Part shown: positions 48,401 through 62,000 of the stretch, piece by piece
Layout: the number at the start of each line of letters is the position of its first letter
Numbering within the stretch: position 1 is the first letter of the stretch
Source of the DNA: Bretschneidera sinensis
Taxonomy: Eukaryota > Streptophyta > Magnoliopsida > Brassicales > Akaniaceae
DNA length: 64,000 bases
Assembly (NCBI GenBank): GCA_023935145.1
Contig: CM043699.1
Span: forward strand, 145,003,536 to 145,067,535
Reading direction: 5' to 3'
Notes under the pieces: model-generated
What the model was told of the DNA's origin: nothing
Databases searched by the model: none
The model's input: only the letters and a program-made list of their open reading frames with translations
Made by a program: the position numbers and the translations under genes

Positions 48401-51400
48401 TGACACAAACTAGGTTTCAAAAAATTACATGGAAACCAAACTGATCATTTCCCTAAACGGAGCCGTGACAGCCAAATTATTCCCCCCACAAGTTGTGCTC
48501 GTGTTAATTGAATTCTCTCATATTTTTCTACAATTTGTAATACACTTTAATCATTTTTTAGGGTTAGTGACCATGAAAGTGTAATTTAACATGACCTAAG
48601 TGAAATACATTTTGGTCCAAGTGAAAATGGGAAAGTAATGAAAACTCAATTTTTGAAAGAAATTGGCCATTTACAAAGGTTATAGCTCACATTTTTTGTG
48701 TATTTTGCTAAAATAGTTACGATGGTCATCTCCTTTGAAGATTTACCATGAACTAGGTTTCACGAATTTACATCAAAACAACATGGATCATTTGCCAAAA
48801 CAGAACCCTAAAAGCCTAATTATACCATCCATAAACTTTGCTGGTGTTAATCGAATTATCTTATTTGTTCTATAATTTTTAATACATTTTTATATTATTT
48901 TTTTGTGGTTGCTGTCCTCAAAAGTGTAAATTAATATGATCTAAGTGAAATATGTTTTGGTCCAACAGAAAAATGGGATGGTCAAGAAAAATCAAATTTT
49001 GCAAGAAACTAGCCATTTTCAAAAGTTATAGCTCACGTTTTTTGTGCATTTCCGCTAAAATAGTTACTATAGTCATTTCCTTTAAAACTTTGGTCCAAGT
49101 GAAACTAGGATGGTCAAGGACATTAACATTTGGGAAGAAACTTGCCATTTTTTAAGGTTATAGCTCACATTTTTTTGGGTGAATTTTAGCTAAAATTGTT
49201 ATGATAGTTATTTATTTTGAAAATTTACCAAGAAACAGGTTTGAAAAATTTACATAAAAACCGAATTGATCATTTCCCAAAACGAATCCTTGAATGCCTA
49301 ATTATACCCTCCATAAATTTTGCTCGTGTTAATCAAATTCTCTCAATCTTTCCTACAATTTGTAATGCATATTTATGCTGGTGACCTAGAAAGTGGAATT
49401 TAACATTATCTAAGTTAAATAATATTTGATCCAAGTAAAAAATGGGATGATCAAGAAAAATCAAATTTTGGAAGAAACTAGCTTTTTTCAAAGGTTATAG
49501 CCTTCATTTTTGTACATTTTAGCCAAAATAGTTACGATGGTCATTTCCTTTTGAAAATTGCAACGAATTAAATTTCAAAAATTTACATCAAAACTAAATG
49601 GATCATTTCCCAAAATAGAACCTGAAGGCCAAATTATAACCTTTAGAAGTTTTGCTCTTGGTAATCAAATTCTCTTCCTATTTCGTACCATTTGTAATGC
49701 ACTTTTATCTTATTTTTTGATTGACGGTGACTTTGAGAGTAGAATTTAACATTGTCTAAGTTAGATACGCTTTAGTCCAAGTGAAAAATGAGATGGTCAA
49801 GAAAAACTAAATTTTGGAAGAAACTGACCATTTTCGAATGTTAAATCTCACTTTTTGTGCATTTTTGTTTCAATAATTATAATAGTCATTTCATTTGAAA
49901 ATTTTTCACGAACTAGGTTTCAAAAAGATAAATCAAAACCAATGGATAATTTCCCAAAAGGAATCCGTGAAGGTAAAATTATACCCTCTAGAAGTTTTGC
50001 TTATGTTAATCGAGTTTTCCCACTATTTCCTACAATTTATAATGCACTTTTATCCTATATTTTGATGGTTGGTGACCTCGAAAGTATAATTTATCATGAT
50101 CTAATTGAAATATGCTTTGTTCCAATTGAAATTTAGGTTGGTCAAGAAAAATCAAATTTTGGAACAAATTAGCCATTTTCAAAGGTTATACCACATGTTT
50201 TTTGTGCATTTTTGCTAAAATAATTATGATGAACATTTCTTTTGAAAATTTTCTACGAACTAGAGTAGAAAATTTTACATGAAAATGAAATAGATCATTT
50301 CTCAAAATGCAACCTTGAAGGCCAAATTACACACACTAGAAGTTGTAGAAGTGTTAATCGAATTCTTTCCCTCTTTTCTTTAATTTGTAATGCACTTTTA
50401 TCCGATTTTTGATGACATGTGACCTCGAAAGTGGAATTTAAAATGATCTAAGTGAAATACGCTTTGTTCCAAATGAAAAATACGATGGTCAAGTAAAATC
50501 AATTTTTGAAAGAAACTAGTCATTGTTGAAGGTTATAGCTCATATTTTTTGTGCATTTTCGCTAAAATAGTTATGATAATTATTTCTATTGAAAGTTTGA
50601 CACAAACTAGGTTTCAAAATTTACATCGCAATGAAAATTATCATTTCAAAAAACGGAGCCCTGAAAATCAAATTATACCATCTAGAAGTTTTAGAAGTGT
50701 TAACCGAATTCCCTCCATCTTTCATACAATTTTAATGCACTTTTATACCATTTTGGATAGTTGGTGACATCGAAACTAGAATTTAGCATGATCTAAGTGA
50801 TATACGAATTGGTCTAACTGAAATATGGGATAGTCTAAGAAAAATCAAATTTTGGATGAATTGGCCATTTTCGAAGGTAAGCTCACATTTTTTTTTTGTG
50901 TATTTTTGCCAAAATAGTTACAATAATTATTAACGAATTAAGTTTCAAAAAGTAACATCAAAACCAAATCGATCATTGCCCTAAAGACCAAATTAATTAT
51001 ACCCTCAAGAAGTTTTGCTTGTGTTAATCAAAATCTTTCCTTATTTCCTACAATTTATAATGCACTTTTATCTTCTTTTTTTTTTTTTTTTTTTTGTCTA
51101 GTGAACTCGAAAGTGCAATTTAACATGATCTAAATGAAATAAGTTTTGGTCCAAGTGAAACATGGGATGGTAAAGAAAATCAAATTTGGAAAGAAACTAG
51201 CAATTTTTGATGGTTTTAGCTCACTTTTTTTTTGAGTGTATTTTCGCTAAAATAGCTATGATGATCAATTCCTTTGAAAATTTACAACGATCTAGCTTTC
51301 AAAATTTTACATTAGAAGCAAATTGATCATTTCTCAAAACAGAACCTTGAAGACAAAATTATACCCTCAAAAGGTTTGCTCATATTAATCAAATTCTCTC

Positions 51401-54400
51401 CCTTTTTCCTATAATTCCTAATGTATTTTTATCATTTTTTTTATGACTAGTACCTTGCTGGTGGAATTTAAAATAATCCGAGTGAAATACACTTTGGTCC
51501 AAGTGAAAAATGGGATGCCCAAGAAAAATCAATTTTGGAAGAAACTAAACATTTTCAAAAGTTGTAGCTAAGATTTTCTGTGCATTTTCGGCAAAATAGT
51601 TACAATGGTCATTTAATTTAAAAATTTGACACGAACTAGATTTCAAAAAATTACATCAAAACCAAACAGATCATTTCCATAAATGGGGCCGTGAAAGCCA
51701 AATTATTCCCCTCACAAGTTTTGCTCCTATTAATTGAATTCTTTCCCTTTTTTGAAATTTGTAATACACTTTTATCCTTTTTTTTAAGGGTTAGTGATCT
51801 TGAAAGTGGAATTTAACACGATCTAAGTGAAATATATTTTGGTCCAAGTGAAAAAAGGGATAAGAAAGAAAAATCAAATTTTGATAGAAATTATCTATTT
51901 ACGAAGGTTATAGCTCACATTTTTTTTTTTGCATTTTCGCTAAAATAATTTCGAGGGTCATCTCTTTTGAAAATTTACCACGAACTAGATTTTAAGAATT
52001 TTTACCAAAAGCAATGGGATTATTTCCCAAAACGAAGTCCTGAAAGCCTAATTATACCCTCCATAAGCTTTGCTCGTGCTAATCGAATTCTCTCCATTTT
52101 TCCTACAATTTGTAATACATTTTTATCATTTTTTTTTATGGCTGGTGACCTTGAAAGTGGATATTAACATGATCTAAGTGAAATACATTTTGGTAAAAGT
52201 GAAAAATGGGATGGTCAAGAAAAATCAAAATTTTCAAGAAACAAGCCATTTTCAGAAGTTATAGCTCATGTTTTTGGTGCATTTTTTCTAAAATAGTTAC
52301 AATGATTATTTCCTTTAAAACTTTTCCATGGACTAGTTTGCAAAAATTTACATCAAAAACAAAACAATCATTTCCTAAAACGGAGCCTTGAAAATCAAAT
52401 TATACCATCCAGAAGTTTTAGAAGTGTTAATAGAATTCTCTCCCTATTTTTTACAATTTGTAATGCACTTTTATATTATTTTTGATAGTTTGTGACATCA
52501 AAAGTAGAATTTAACATGATCTAAGTGATATACGCATTGGTCCAAGTGAAAAATGGGATAGTCAAGAAAAATCAAATTTTGGATGAACTGGCCATTTTTG
52601 AGGGTTATAGCTCATGTTTTTTTATGTATTTTCACTAAAATAATTACGATGGTTATTTCCTTTGAAAAATTGCAACGAATTATTTTTCAAAAAGTTACAT
52701 CAAAACCAAATCGATCATTGCCCAAAAGAAAGCCCTAAAGGCCAAATTAATTATACTCTAAAAAAGTTTTGCTTGTGTTAATTGAATTCTTTCCCTTTTT
52801 TCTACAATTTGTAATTGGCTTTTCTCTTCTTCTTTTTTTTTGGCTAGTGAAATCGAAAGAAGAATTTAACATGATCTATATGAAATAAGTTTTGGTCCAC
52901 GTGAAAAATGAGATGATAAAGAAAAATTAAATTTTGGAAGAAACTATTAATTTTGAAGGTTTTAGCTCACATTTTTTTTTTGTGTGTTTTTGCTAAAATA
53001 GCTATGATGGTCATTTCCTTTGAAAATTTGCAATGAATTAGGTTTCAAAATTTTACATCAAAGGAAAATGGACTATTTCCCAAAACATAACCCTTAAGGC
53101 GAAATTATACTCTCCAAAAGGTTTGCTCATGTTAATCTCTTTCCTATAATTTGTATTGCATTTTTATCATTTTTTTATGGCTGGTACCTCGTTGGTGAAA
53201 CTTAAAATGATCTAAGTGAAATACACTTTGGTCGATGTCTAAGAAAAATCAAATTTTGGAAGAAACTGGCCATTTTCAAAACTTATAGCTAGAATTTTCT
53301 GTGCATTTTCGGGAATATAGTTACAGTGGTCATTTACTTTGAAAATTTGATACAAACTAGGTTACAAAAATTACATCAAAACCAAACAGATCATTACGGA
53401 GCCCTGAAAGCCAAATTATTCCCCTCACAAGTTTAGCTCGTGTTAATTAAATTCTCTCCCATTTTCCTACAATTTGTAATACACTTCTATGCCATTTTTT
53501 TTTTTATGGTAGTGACCTCAAAAGTGGAATTTAACATGATCTAAGTGAAATACATTTTGGTCTTAATGAAAATGGGATAGAAAAGAAAAATCAAATTTTG
53601 AAAGAAACTGGCCATTTACGAAGGTTAAAGCTCACGTTTTTTTTTGTGTGCATTTTCGCTAAAATAGTTACGATGGTCATCTCCTTTGAAAATTTACCAC
53701 GAACTAAGTTTCAAAAATTTACATCAAAGTCAAATGGATCATTTCTCAAAAAAGAGCCCTGAATGCCTAATTATACCCTCCATAAGCTTGGCTCGTGTTA
53801 ATTGAATTCTCTCATTTTTTCCTACAATTTGTAATACACTTTTATCGTGTATTTTTTTATAACTGGTGACCTTAAAAGTGGATATTAACATGATCTACGT
53901 AAAATACGTTTTGGTCCGAGTGAAAAATGAGATGGTCAAGAAAAATCAAATTTTGCAAGAAACTAGCCATTTGCAGAACTTATAGCTCATACTTTGTGTG
54001 CATTTTCGCTAAAATAGTTACCATAGTTATTTCCTTTAAAACTTTTCTATGGACCAGATTTCAAAAAATTTCGTCAAAACAAAAACAATCATTCCCTAAA
54101 ATGGAGCCCTAAAGATCAAATTATACCCTCCAGAAGTTTTAAAAGTGTTAATCGAATTCTCTCATTCTTTCCTACAATTGTAATGCACTTTTATCCTATT
54201 ATTTGATAGCTGGTGACCTCGAAAGTAGAATTTAACATTATCTAAGTAATATATGCTTTTGTCCAAATAAAAAATAGGATGGTAAAAGAAAATCAAATTT
54301 TGAAAGAAACTAGCCATTTTCGAGAGTCATAACTCACCTTTTTTTTTGTGCATTTTCGCTAAAATAATTATAATGAACATTTCTGTTGAAAATAGACCAC

Positions 54401-54586
54401 AAACTAGGTTTCAAAAAGTTACATCAAAACCAAACGGATCATTTCTCAAAACGGAGCCTTGAAGGGCAAATAATACCCTCTAGAAGTTTCGCTTGTGTTA
54501 ATAAAATTTTCTCCCTTTTTCCTACAATTTTTAATATTCTTTTATCCGATTTTTTGATGGCTGGTGACCTCTAAAGTATAATTTAA
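45472..54586 (+). repeat. Satellite array block 5, terminal block (~348-bp monomers)
   Basis: About 26 monomers, continuous with block 4 once the Athila-lineage element is removed. Two rare variants recur together here: AATTAATTATACC (about 47777, 50985 and 52745) and a GTACCTTGCTGG-type change (about 48225, 51452 and 53183). Their spacing is about 3.2 kb and then 1.75 kb, which indicates higher-order repeats. The last monomer is cut off near 54586 and non-repetitive DNA follows. Confidence 0.88.
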
Positions 54587-55550
54587 TAATGAAATTTAGA
54601 ATTTACTATACTTGATATTGTCATTGTTTTCAAATACAGCCATACCTCATCTCAACTTTTTTCTATAAGATAGTGAGCCACATAGAAAAACTTAATGTTA
54701 TATGAGTGTTTTCCTTTTTGTTGGTCAGGTAGTGAATCCAAACAAATAATTCCATTATCCAGAGTTAGACCTGTATCATTATAGCATAATGCAGGACGTA
54801 CTCAACACACCTCACTACTTTATATTTCGTTTCCTTTTCTTTTTTTCTTCTTTTATATTTTCCCATTGTTCCAAATGCTGGGCTACAGAGTAAAAGTAGG
54901 CTATTAGTCCCAAAAACTTGTAAGATGAGATTTGATCTTAAGTCTGTGCTCAACAAGAAAAGACCTCATCAACATTTCTATAAATCAGCAGAAGTACAAG
55001 ACCTTGCCTTGAAATTGAAATGAATAATTCAGTTGTTTTACATCATAGCTGACGGATGTGGTTTCATAAGTTTGGTAACTGTGAAACTTACGCAAAACAA
55101 GTTCCTACAGAGAAATAAAATAGCAAAATCAGACTTCAAAATAACATACTTACATCGATGGCATTTGAAATCATTGGTACATGGAAGATATCCACCGCTA
55201 ATTTAAGTCAAGAAGAAGAAAAGTTATTATGGACATTATGTAAGGTCAATTACTCAATGAAAATCGAAAATGACAGAGAAGTAAAAGTAGGAAAATCTTT
55301 GCTAGTTCATAAACAAAATTTATGAGATGAAAATCTTTAGAACTTGATGATCTGCCTCCAACTTCTCACCGCATAGAAAAAGGAATTAGTTAAAAGGGAA
55401 GAAGATGACAAGATGACTAATGCCTAACCAAACTTCTACATGCATCAAGCTAACCCTTCTCTGTTGCAATTTGAAATCAACATCTAATGAGGCATTTGAA
55501 AATGCCTGGAATTTCTTACTCAAAATATTGTTTTAGTTTGCAAATGAGGG
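54587..55550. other. Intergenic DNA beyond the satellite edge
   Basis: The satellite ends inside a monomer and AT-rich single-copy-looking DNA follows. I see no gene, RNA or transposon signature. A 63-codon minus-strand ORF (54765-54956) has no recognisable content. Confidence 0.6.
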
Positions 55551-56560
55551 CTTGTTTCGTTGGTGAGATTAAGGTGGAATTGAATTATTTTAATTCCACA
55601 TAAATAGTTATCCCTCGTTTGTTTGGAAGGCTTTATTATTCATATGGGATTAAGGTGGGACAAATTTAGTCATAATCCCACATTTTTTGTCCCATCCCTT
55701 AGAGATAGAATCTATCACACCCATGTGAGACTAAAACTTTTCCTTTGTCCTTTTTACTATTGAATAATAATAATAATTATAATAATAGTAATAATTATTA
55801 TAATATTTTTTCTTATAATCATAATAATATTAATAAGAATAATTATTATAATTATAATAATAGCAAATAATAGTTACTATTATTATAATTGTAATTGTAA
55901 TAATATCATAATGATATTGAGAATAACATTATTTTTTATTATTATAATATTATTATAGTAATAATTTTTCTTAAAATAATATTACTAATAATGATAATAA
56001 TAATTATAATATTATAATCATATTTATAATAGGAATTATAATAATAAATAATTAAAATTATTATTATTATTATTATTATGATAATAAATTTAATAATTTT
56101 TTAATGATGATATAATAATTATAAAAATGATAATTATTATTATAAATATGGTAATAATATAATAATCTTATAGCAATATATTAATAATTATTAATATAAT
56201 AAATATCATTCTTACAATTATAATTATTATTACAGTAATTATAATAATTATTATAATTATAATTATGATGATAAAAATAATAATTTAATAATAACCATTA
56301 TTTATTATTATTATAATAGTAATAATAATTATAATAATTAAATTTTAGGGTTTATGAAGAAGTTAGAGATTGTTAAGGATGATGAATAGTGCTAAGGTAT
56401 TTTGATACTTAGACTTTTTATCCCACTTTAGTCTCAATCCAGCATTCTCATTAACCAAACATAAGATTAAGGTATTACTTCTTTAATCCCCCTTTATCCT
56501 ATCTCATATTAATCCTAATCCTATCCAACTATAATCATATCCGTGAACCAATAGGATTCT
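55551..56560. mobile_element. Possible foldback/MITE-like element with internal TAA/ATT microsatellite
   Basis: The ends are loosely inverted. The left part has CGTTTGTTTGG, then ATGGGATTAAGGTGGGACAAA. The reverse complement of the right part has ATGTTTGGTTAATGAG, then GATTGAGACTAAAGTGGGATAAA. Left GTTTCGTTGGTGAGATTAAGG and right CCGTGAACCAATAG are also roughly inverted. The core (about 55762-56342) is an extreme TAA/ATT/TAATTA low-complexity run. No transposase and no certain TSD, so family and limits are tentative. Confidence 0.4.
55762..56342. repeat. TAA/ATT-type low-complexity tract
   Basis: About 580 bp made almost only of AAT, TAA and ATT words with occasional C or G. It can fold on itself extensively. 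Confidence 0.9.
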
Positions 56561-56670
56561 GAGTGTATGAGCTTAAGTTGACTCTTTAAAATGTAGCATT
56601 CATAACATATATAATTACATATTTATACCTGTGTACACATCCCTTTGATTTTCATATTTTAAAGGAAGTT

Positions 56671-56672
<2 letters not shown>

Positions 56673-56736
<64 letters not shown>
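56673..56736. repeat. AT dinucleotide microsatellite
   Basis: About 32 AT repeats. Confidence 0.95.
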
Positions 56737-56738
<2 letters not shown>

Positions 56739-57850
56739 CAATAAGAAATGCAATCTTGAGATGCTATGAAAATCGCTCTCTCGCTCTCGCTCCCAACCCG
56801 CTTTTGCTAAGCATTTTGGGCACCTAGGCCATAACTGCCTAAGAAATGAGAGAATGGATCCCTGGTTTCTTACTGTGTGAGTCCTAGAGATTGAGAGGTT
56901 GATTACAGTAGTACCATACGTGAATTTTGACTACATCAGAAGGTGAAGAGTTAGCGCTGGCTACTTTATGTTAACTATGGTTGTGAATGATTCAACCTAA
57001 AGGGACAATGCTGAGAAATAATTTAACCTCGATCCTAATGACATTAGGACAAAATGAAGCAAAGTTAAGAATTTACCACTCATTTGTATTCACCGGCCAA
57101 TCAGTTTATCAATTTAATAAGATTGAACGTAATTGAGAATACATATGAAATTAGAAAGGATGAGCATGATTTCTTGAATGATTGAGATATGTTTGATTTA
57201 GTGTAACTGAATATGCCTATGGTATTGCAATATGTTATATCTATTTAGGATTAATGACTTTATCTTCATTATAGAGAATTTCTAGTTTAGAGCTCTCAAG
57301 TGCAAGTATATTCACTAGTCGGATGATCCATTTGCTACAACTCAAATTGTGACAAAATAATGGAATAACACAATAGCATGGTCATGCCCATCATTTGCTC
57401 ATGAGAAATATTAGAAATAATGATGAGTGCTCACGAGGGATGCCCACCATGAGAGTGATTTGCAAAAGGTGCAACTTCTCGCCAAGTGTTAACTTATTGG
57501 AGTAATACAACCCCTCACCAAAAGTTACATACCACAAAAATATATAACTCTTACAAACAGTCGCATCATCCTCAAAAGATGCAATCCTTAAGTGAAAATG
57601 TGCAACTTTTCAATCCTATAAATATAGATGTCAATTGCCATGTTTTCCACGATGGATGATTTTATAGAATTTCATTAAAGAGTCAATGTCATCTTTGAAA
57701 GAAAAACGCTTGGGTTGTCATACTGTATTTTCATGTCATTTGTAAACAATTTTCGCACAGCAAAATTATAAAGAATTCATGTTATGCAAGTATCAAGTAT
57801 AAGATAAAGATAGAAACAATATTCAAGAGTTCATAGCATGAAGCTCTAAT

Positions 57851-57854
<4 letters not shown>

Positions 57855-57891
<37 letters not shown>
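57855..57891. repeat. AT dinucleotide microsatellite
   Basis: About 18 AT repeats. Confidence 0.95.
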
Positions 57892-57896
<5 letters not shown>

Positions 57897-58740
57897 CTAC
57901 AATCAACAAATGATTTTAGATGACTTGTTTAGGTAACATATATGCTTATTGATTTACAGGGACAACCTAAAATTTTATATTTTTATTAAATAATAATTTT
58001 TTTTAGTTCTACATTTATTATATCTGACAATAGTTTTATGTCGCACTAGGCTGAGTTTTTTTTTATTATTTTTGTTTGACTTTATAATTTTTTTATGTTT
58101 TTAGGATTTTATATGGCAACATACTAAGGAAGAATAATTTGAAGATTGAGATTTGAGAGAATCCTCCTCAAAAGAACAAAAATCAAAGCTAATTAAGTGA
58201 ATTGGACATGAAAATTATTTTGTTAAATTTTTTATTTAATAATGTAAAGTTTTATTCTACATAAATTTGATTTCCATAAATTTTAAAATATAATATACTA
58301 TTTCACATTTATTTGATTTTGAAAATGCTGTTGTGCATTGAATCTAAAAGAGCCTTCATCTCCAAATTTGTCCTGGTTGAAGCCAAAGATTTAAAGGGTC
58401 CGACTCAAATCCAAAAATCCACCAAAGTTTCGCTAATAAAGCGTACAAAGTTTCAGAAATCAATGCACTTGCGGCTCGATTCTTACATCAGCTGACCAAT
58501 CAGATGCTCCCAGTCTCACATACTATAACCACGCAATTGGCTTAAACAAAGAACCAATAAGAAACCAGTTTTAAAAGAACTAATAGAATTGCGACACGGC
58601 TCAAATCTGAACGAAGCTCGACCCTCTCTGATCTCTTCTGGTGCCCTTTCCCTTTTCGTTTTCACGCGACCATGTACTAGCAATCTAGCATACTGTCTGT
58701 ACTGATCAAAATCCAAGCAGCAACTGCAGAAGTGGAACCC

Positions 58741-59036
58741 CTCAAAGCTCTATCTCTCTCTCTTTCTGAAAACCCAATTTCGTTCAAAATCCCAGAAAAT
58801 AAGAAACCCAAATATGATCCAAACAGTCCGTCTCAGAAATTTATACCCTACTTCTCCATCGATTTCCCTCATAATTTCTCCAACTAGCGAACCCAAAGAA
58901 ATTAGCATCCTTCGGTGAATCATATGTCATACATACGCACACAAACACACACTAGCTGTGTCTGTATCAGCATATATTGAATTCTCTCTTTGATTGGTGA
59001 GATCTAGAAGTTTTTTTGTTGTTGTGAAAAGTGATC
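58741..59036 (+). promoter_or_regulatory. Probable core promoter/5' UTR of the coiled-coil gene
   Basis: A CT-rich stretch (TATCTCTCTCTCTTTCTG, 58751-58768) of the kind common near plant transcription starts precedes the ATG by about 280 bp. No clear TATA box was identified, so the transcription start is a guess. Confidence 0.4.
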
Positions 59037-62000
59037 ATGCCAAGGCAAAACAGGATCCTGGAGAACTTGCTGCCAGGAAAGATCAGGAAGCGGGGGTGTT
59101 CCTCTTCGGCGTCATCATCGTCGTCGATTCTGCCGAACTACAGGTTCAAGAGGGCGATACTGGTGGGGAAGAGGGGGGGATCCAGTACGCCCGTGCCTGC
59201 ATGGAAGCTGATGGGCTCCGGGAGATCTCCCGCGTCCACATTGCGGGCCATTGATCACTCCCCCAAGTACCCGCCTTCCCAAAGCGGTGGTGGCAACAAT
59301 AAGTTGAAGCACGCGGCGCCGGTCTCAGCGAGGAAGCTGGCGGCGACGCTGTGGGAGATGAACGAGATGCCGTCGCCGACGATGGCGGAGGTGAACGAGG
59401 AGAGGAGGATGATGATGAGGAAGATGAGGAAGGAGAAGATCGCGGCTGCCAGGTCGGTGCATTCAGGTTCTTTGCCGCCACATTTGTCTGATCCGTCTCA
59501 TAGTCCTGTTTCTGAGGTAGGGTTTTTTCTGTGATTTTGTTTGGTGAAAAATGAAAAGAAAATGTTTGATTCGGAGGCCTTCAATTTGTTTTGGTTTTAT
59601 TTTAAAAGCGAATAATATTCTGTTTAGGTGTTTTTTTTTTTTTTCTGTTTGGTTGGTGGGAAAGTGGGGACTACGAAAGCACAAGAAAATGTTGATTAGG
59701 AACGTTTATGCATGTGTTTGAATTTCTTTTTTCAAAGTGAGAACAGTTGCTTTAGGTTTCGCTTAGAGGGTGATTTTGTTTTCTCGGACACAAATTAATT
59801 CATTAATGAAAGTATTGTTGAATTCATAATTCAATAAGTTTTCATGATATACATACCATTACTTGTTAGTTAGTAAGCAACAGATAGTCAAAACACTTGT
59901 CTCGATGGTATTGGGTTTCATTTGTGGGTTAGAATTGTTTGTTTCTGGACTCTTTTTTTATATATTTGTTGAATTTGGTTGTGAATAAATTGATTTCATT
60001 TTCAAAGCTTGATCATGTGGAATTTCAGTATTTTTGTATCTTACGAGGCCAAGATGGGAATCAATGTACCAAATTCTGCATTTTTCCCCATTGTAATTAG
60101 GTATTAATGAAGCTAAAGTATTCAGTTACATATTGAATTAATTAAATTTTGTAGAGGATGGATCGGTCTGGGACATGTAGTCGTCAGAGAAGAGCATCAT
60201 CAATATCGCAGAGGCTTAGACTTGCAGAGCACAATGTTGGAGTAATGGATTCTATTAGCAATGCCAGTTTGATGGAGGTAAACCAGCTTAAGTTTTGATT
60301 TGTTTCTTTGAGAAGATGAAAACAATTTTCCTTTTTTATTCTTATTTTTCCGACTGAGAACCAAATAGACCTGAAATGCTGTTCATCTTCAATGATTTGA
60401 GATGGGACAGTTGTTTTGTGTTTTAGTTCCCCTATAAACCAACTTAAATTTTGATTTGTTTCGTTTAGTCATTCTCTGTTTTGTTCCATTTAAGCATTTC
60501 TCTAGTTTATTTTTGACACTTGGACGTACTTTTATGAATTAAATTCAGAGTGTTGCTTTTGAAAATGTTAGATTTCAATTCATGAAGGTTTTTGAAGGTC
60601 ATCAAAAGCATGGCATCATAACTATCTTATTCTTAGCTCAATACAAGGGTAAGTGTATCTATCTCTTATTGTACTTTGTGATGCAGATTGAGACTAGATC
60701 TCGTGCCCAGACTCCAACTGGATCCATTGTTGGAGTCAAGACTCGTTTGAAGGATGTTAGTAATGCTTTGACCACATCAAAAGAGCTTCTCAAAATTATA
60801 AACCGCATGTGGGGTCATGAAGATCGACCTCCATCAAGCATGTCCCTTATCTCTGCCTTACATGCTGAGCTTGAGAGGGCTCGCTTGCAAGTCAATCAGC
60901 TTATCCAAGAACAACGCTCTGATCAAAGTGAGATTAACTATTTGATGAAGCGTTTTGCTGAAGAAAAGGCAGCTTGGAGAAATAAGGAGCAGGAGGTGAT
61001 TGAAGCTGCTATTGAGTCTATTGCTGGTGAGCTTGAGGTAGAGAGGAAGCTGAGGAGACGGTTTGAAAGCTTGAACAAGAAGCTCGGAAGGGAACTAGCT
61101 GAGACGAAGACATCTCTACTGAAGGCAGTGAGAGAACTTGAGAGCGAGAAGAGAGCAAGAGTAGTAATTGAACAAGTATATGATGAATTAGCCAGGGATA
61201 TTAGTGAAGATAAAGCTGATGTGGAAGAACTGAAGAGGGAATCTGCAAAAGTTCGTGAAGAGGTTGAGAAGGAAAGGGAGATGATGCAGTTAGCTGATGT
61301 GTTGCGCGAGGAGAGAGTTCAAATGAAACTCTGTGAGGCTAAACACCAGCTCGAAGAGAAGAATGCGGCAGTTGATAAGCTGAGGAGTCAACTCGAAGCT
61401 TTCCTTGGAACCAAAATTGCTAAAGAAAAAAGCCATGGTTCTCTAAATCAATTAAATGATGAGGAGATTGCAGCGTATTTAACTAGAAGTCATTTTGGGT
61501 CCTATCAGAATGAAGAAAATGATGAGGACGGAGAAGTAGAAGACGGAGTAGAAGGTGATGAAGACTCAGCTGAAAGTGAGCTTCATTCCATAGAATTAAA
61601 TATGGACAACAATAACAAGAGCTACAAGTGGGCTTATGCTCCTGGAGCTGCCCATGATGCAAGGAATGCAGCTCCATTTGATGAGGACGAGATCAAAGGT
61701 AGGAAGTCTACTTCCAGCAGAGTACCAAGGAGAAGTTCATCTCTACAGAGGAGCATTTCAGATGGAGTTGACTGGGGCATCCAGAGTGAAAAGCTTCAAA
61801 ATTCAGTAGATGGGTTGGATTGGGGAAGTTTTACTGATCTGGAGAAGCAAGCACAAGTAAAAGATTATGCATATAAATCATCCAAGGGTCTTAAAGACCA
61901 CCTTCTGTCTGGTTCTAGAATCGGTTCTGCTAAAGTTTATTCTAGTCCAACCCAGCCCACACGAGATCCTGGCAATGCTACTCAGGAGAGACCTCCTGTG

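Larger units (their letters stand above)
56561..58740. other. Intergenic AT-rich DNA upstream of the coiled-coil gene
   Basis: No gene seen. Contains AT dinucleotide runs at 56673-56736 and 57855-57891. Between 57460 and 57630 short motifs such as GTGCAACTT, AAAAGTTACA and AAAAGATGCAAT recur, followed by CCTATAAATATAG, a pattern often found in old LTRs; too degenerate to classify. The 3' 300 bp are less AT-rich and likely hold the promoter. Confidence 0.5.

Noticed and set aside
1..54586. CRISPR-like array suggested by regular repeats
   Set aside because: The period is about 348 bp of directly abutting monomers without unique spacers, in a plant genome; this is a satellite.
58994..59254. ORF beginning upstream of the coiled-coil gene start, and long minus-strand ORFs at 59115-59481
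   Set aside because: Shadow frames of exon 1. The family signature residues are only in the frame starting at 59037.
60582..60686. Extension of exon 3 upstream to an in-frame ATG at 60582
   Set aside because: This part has intron-like AT-rich composition, a canonical acceptor at 60686 follows, and the conserved protein reads continuously when exon 2 is joined at 60687.
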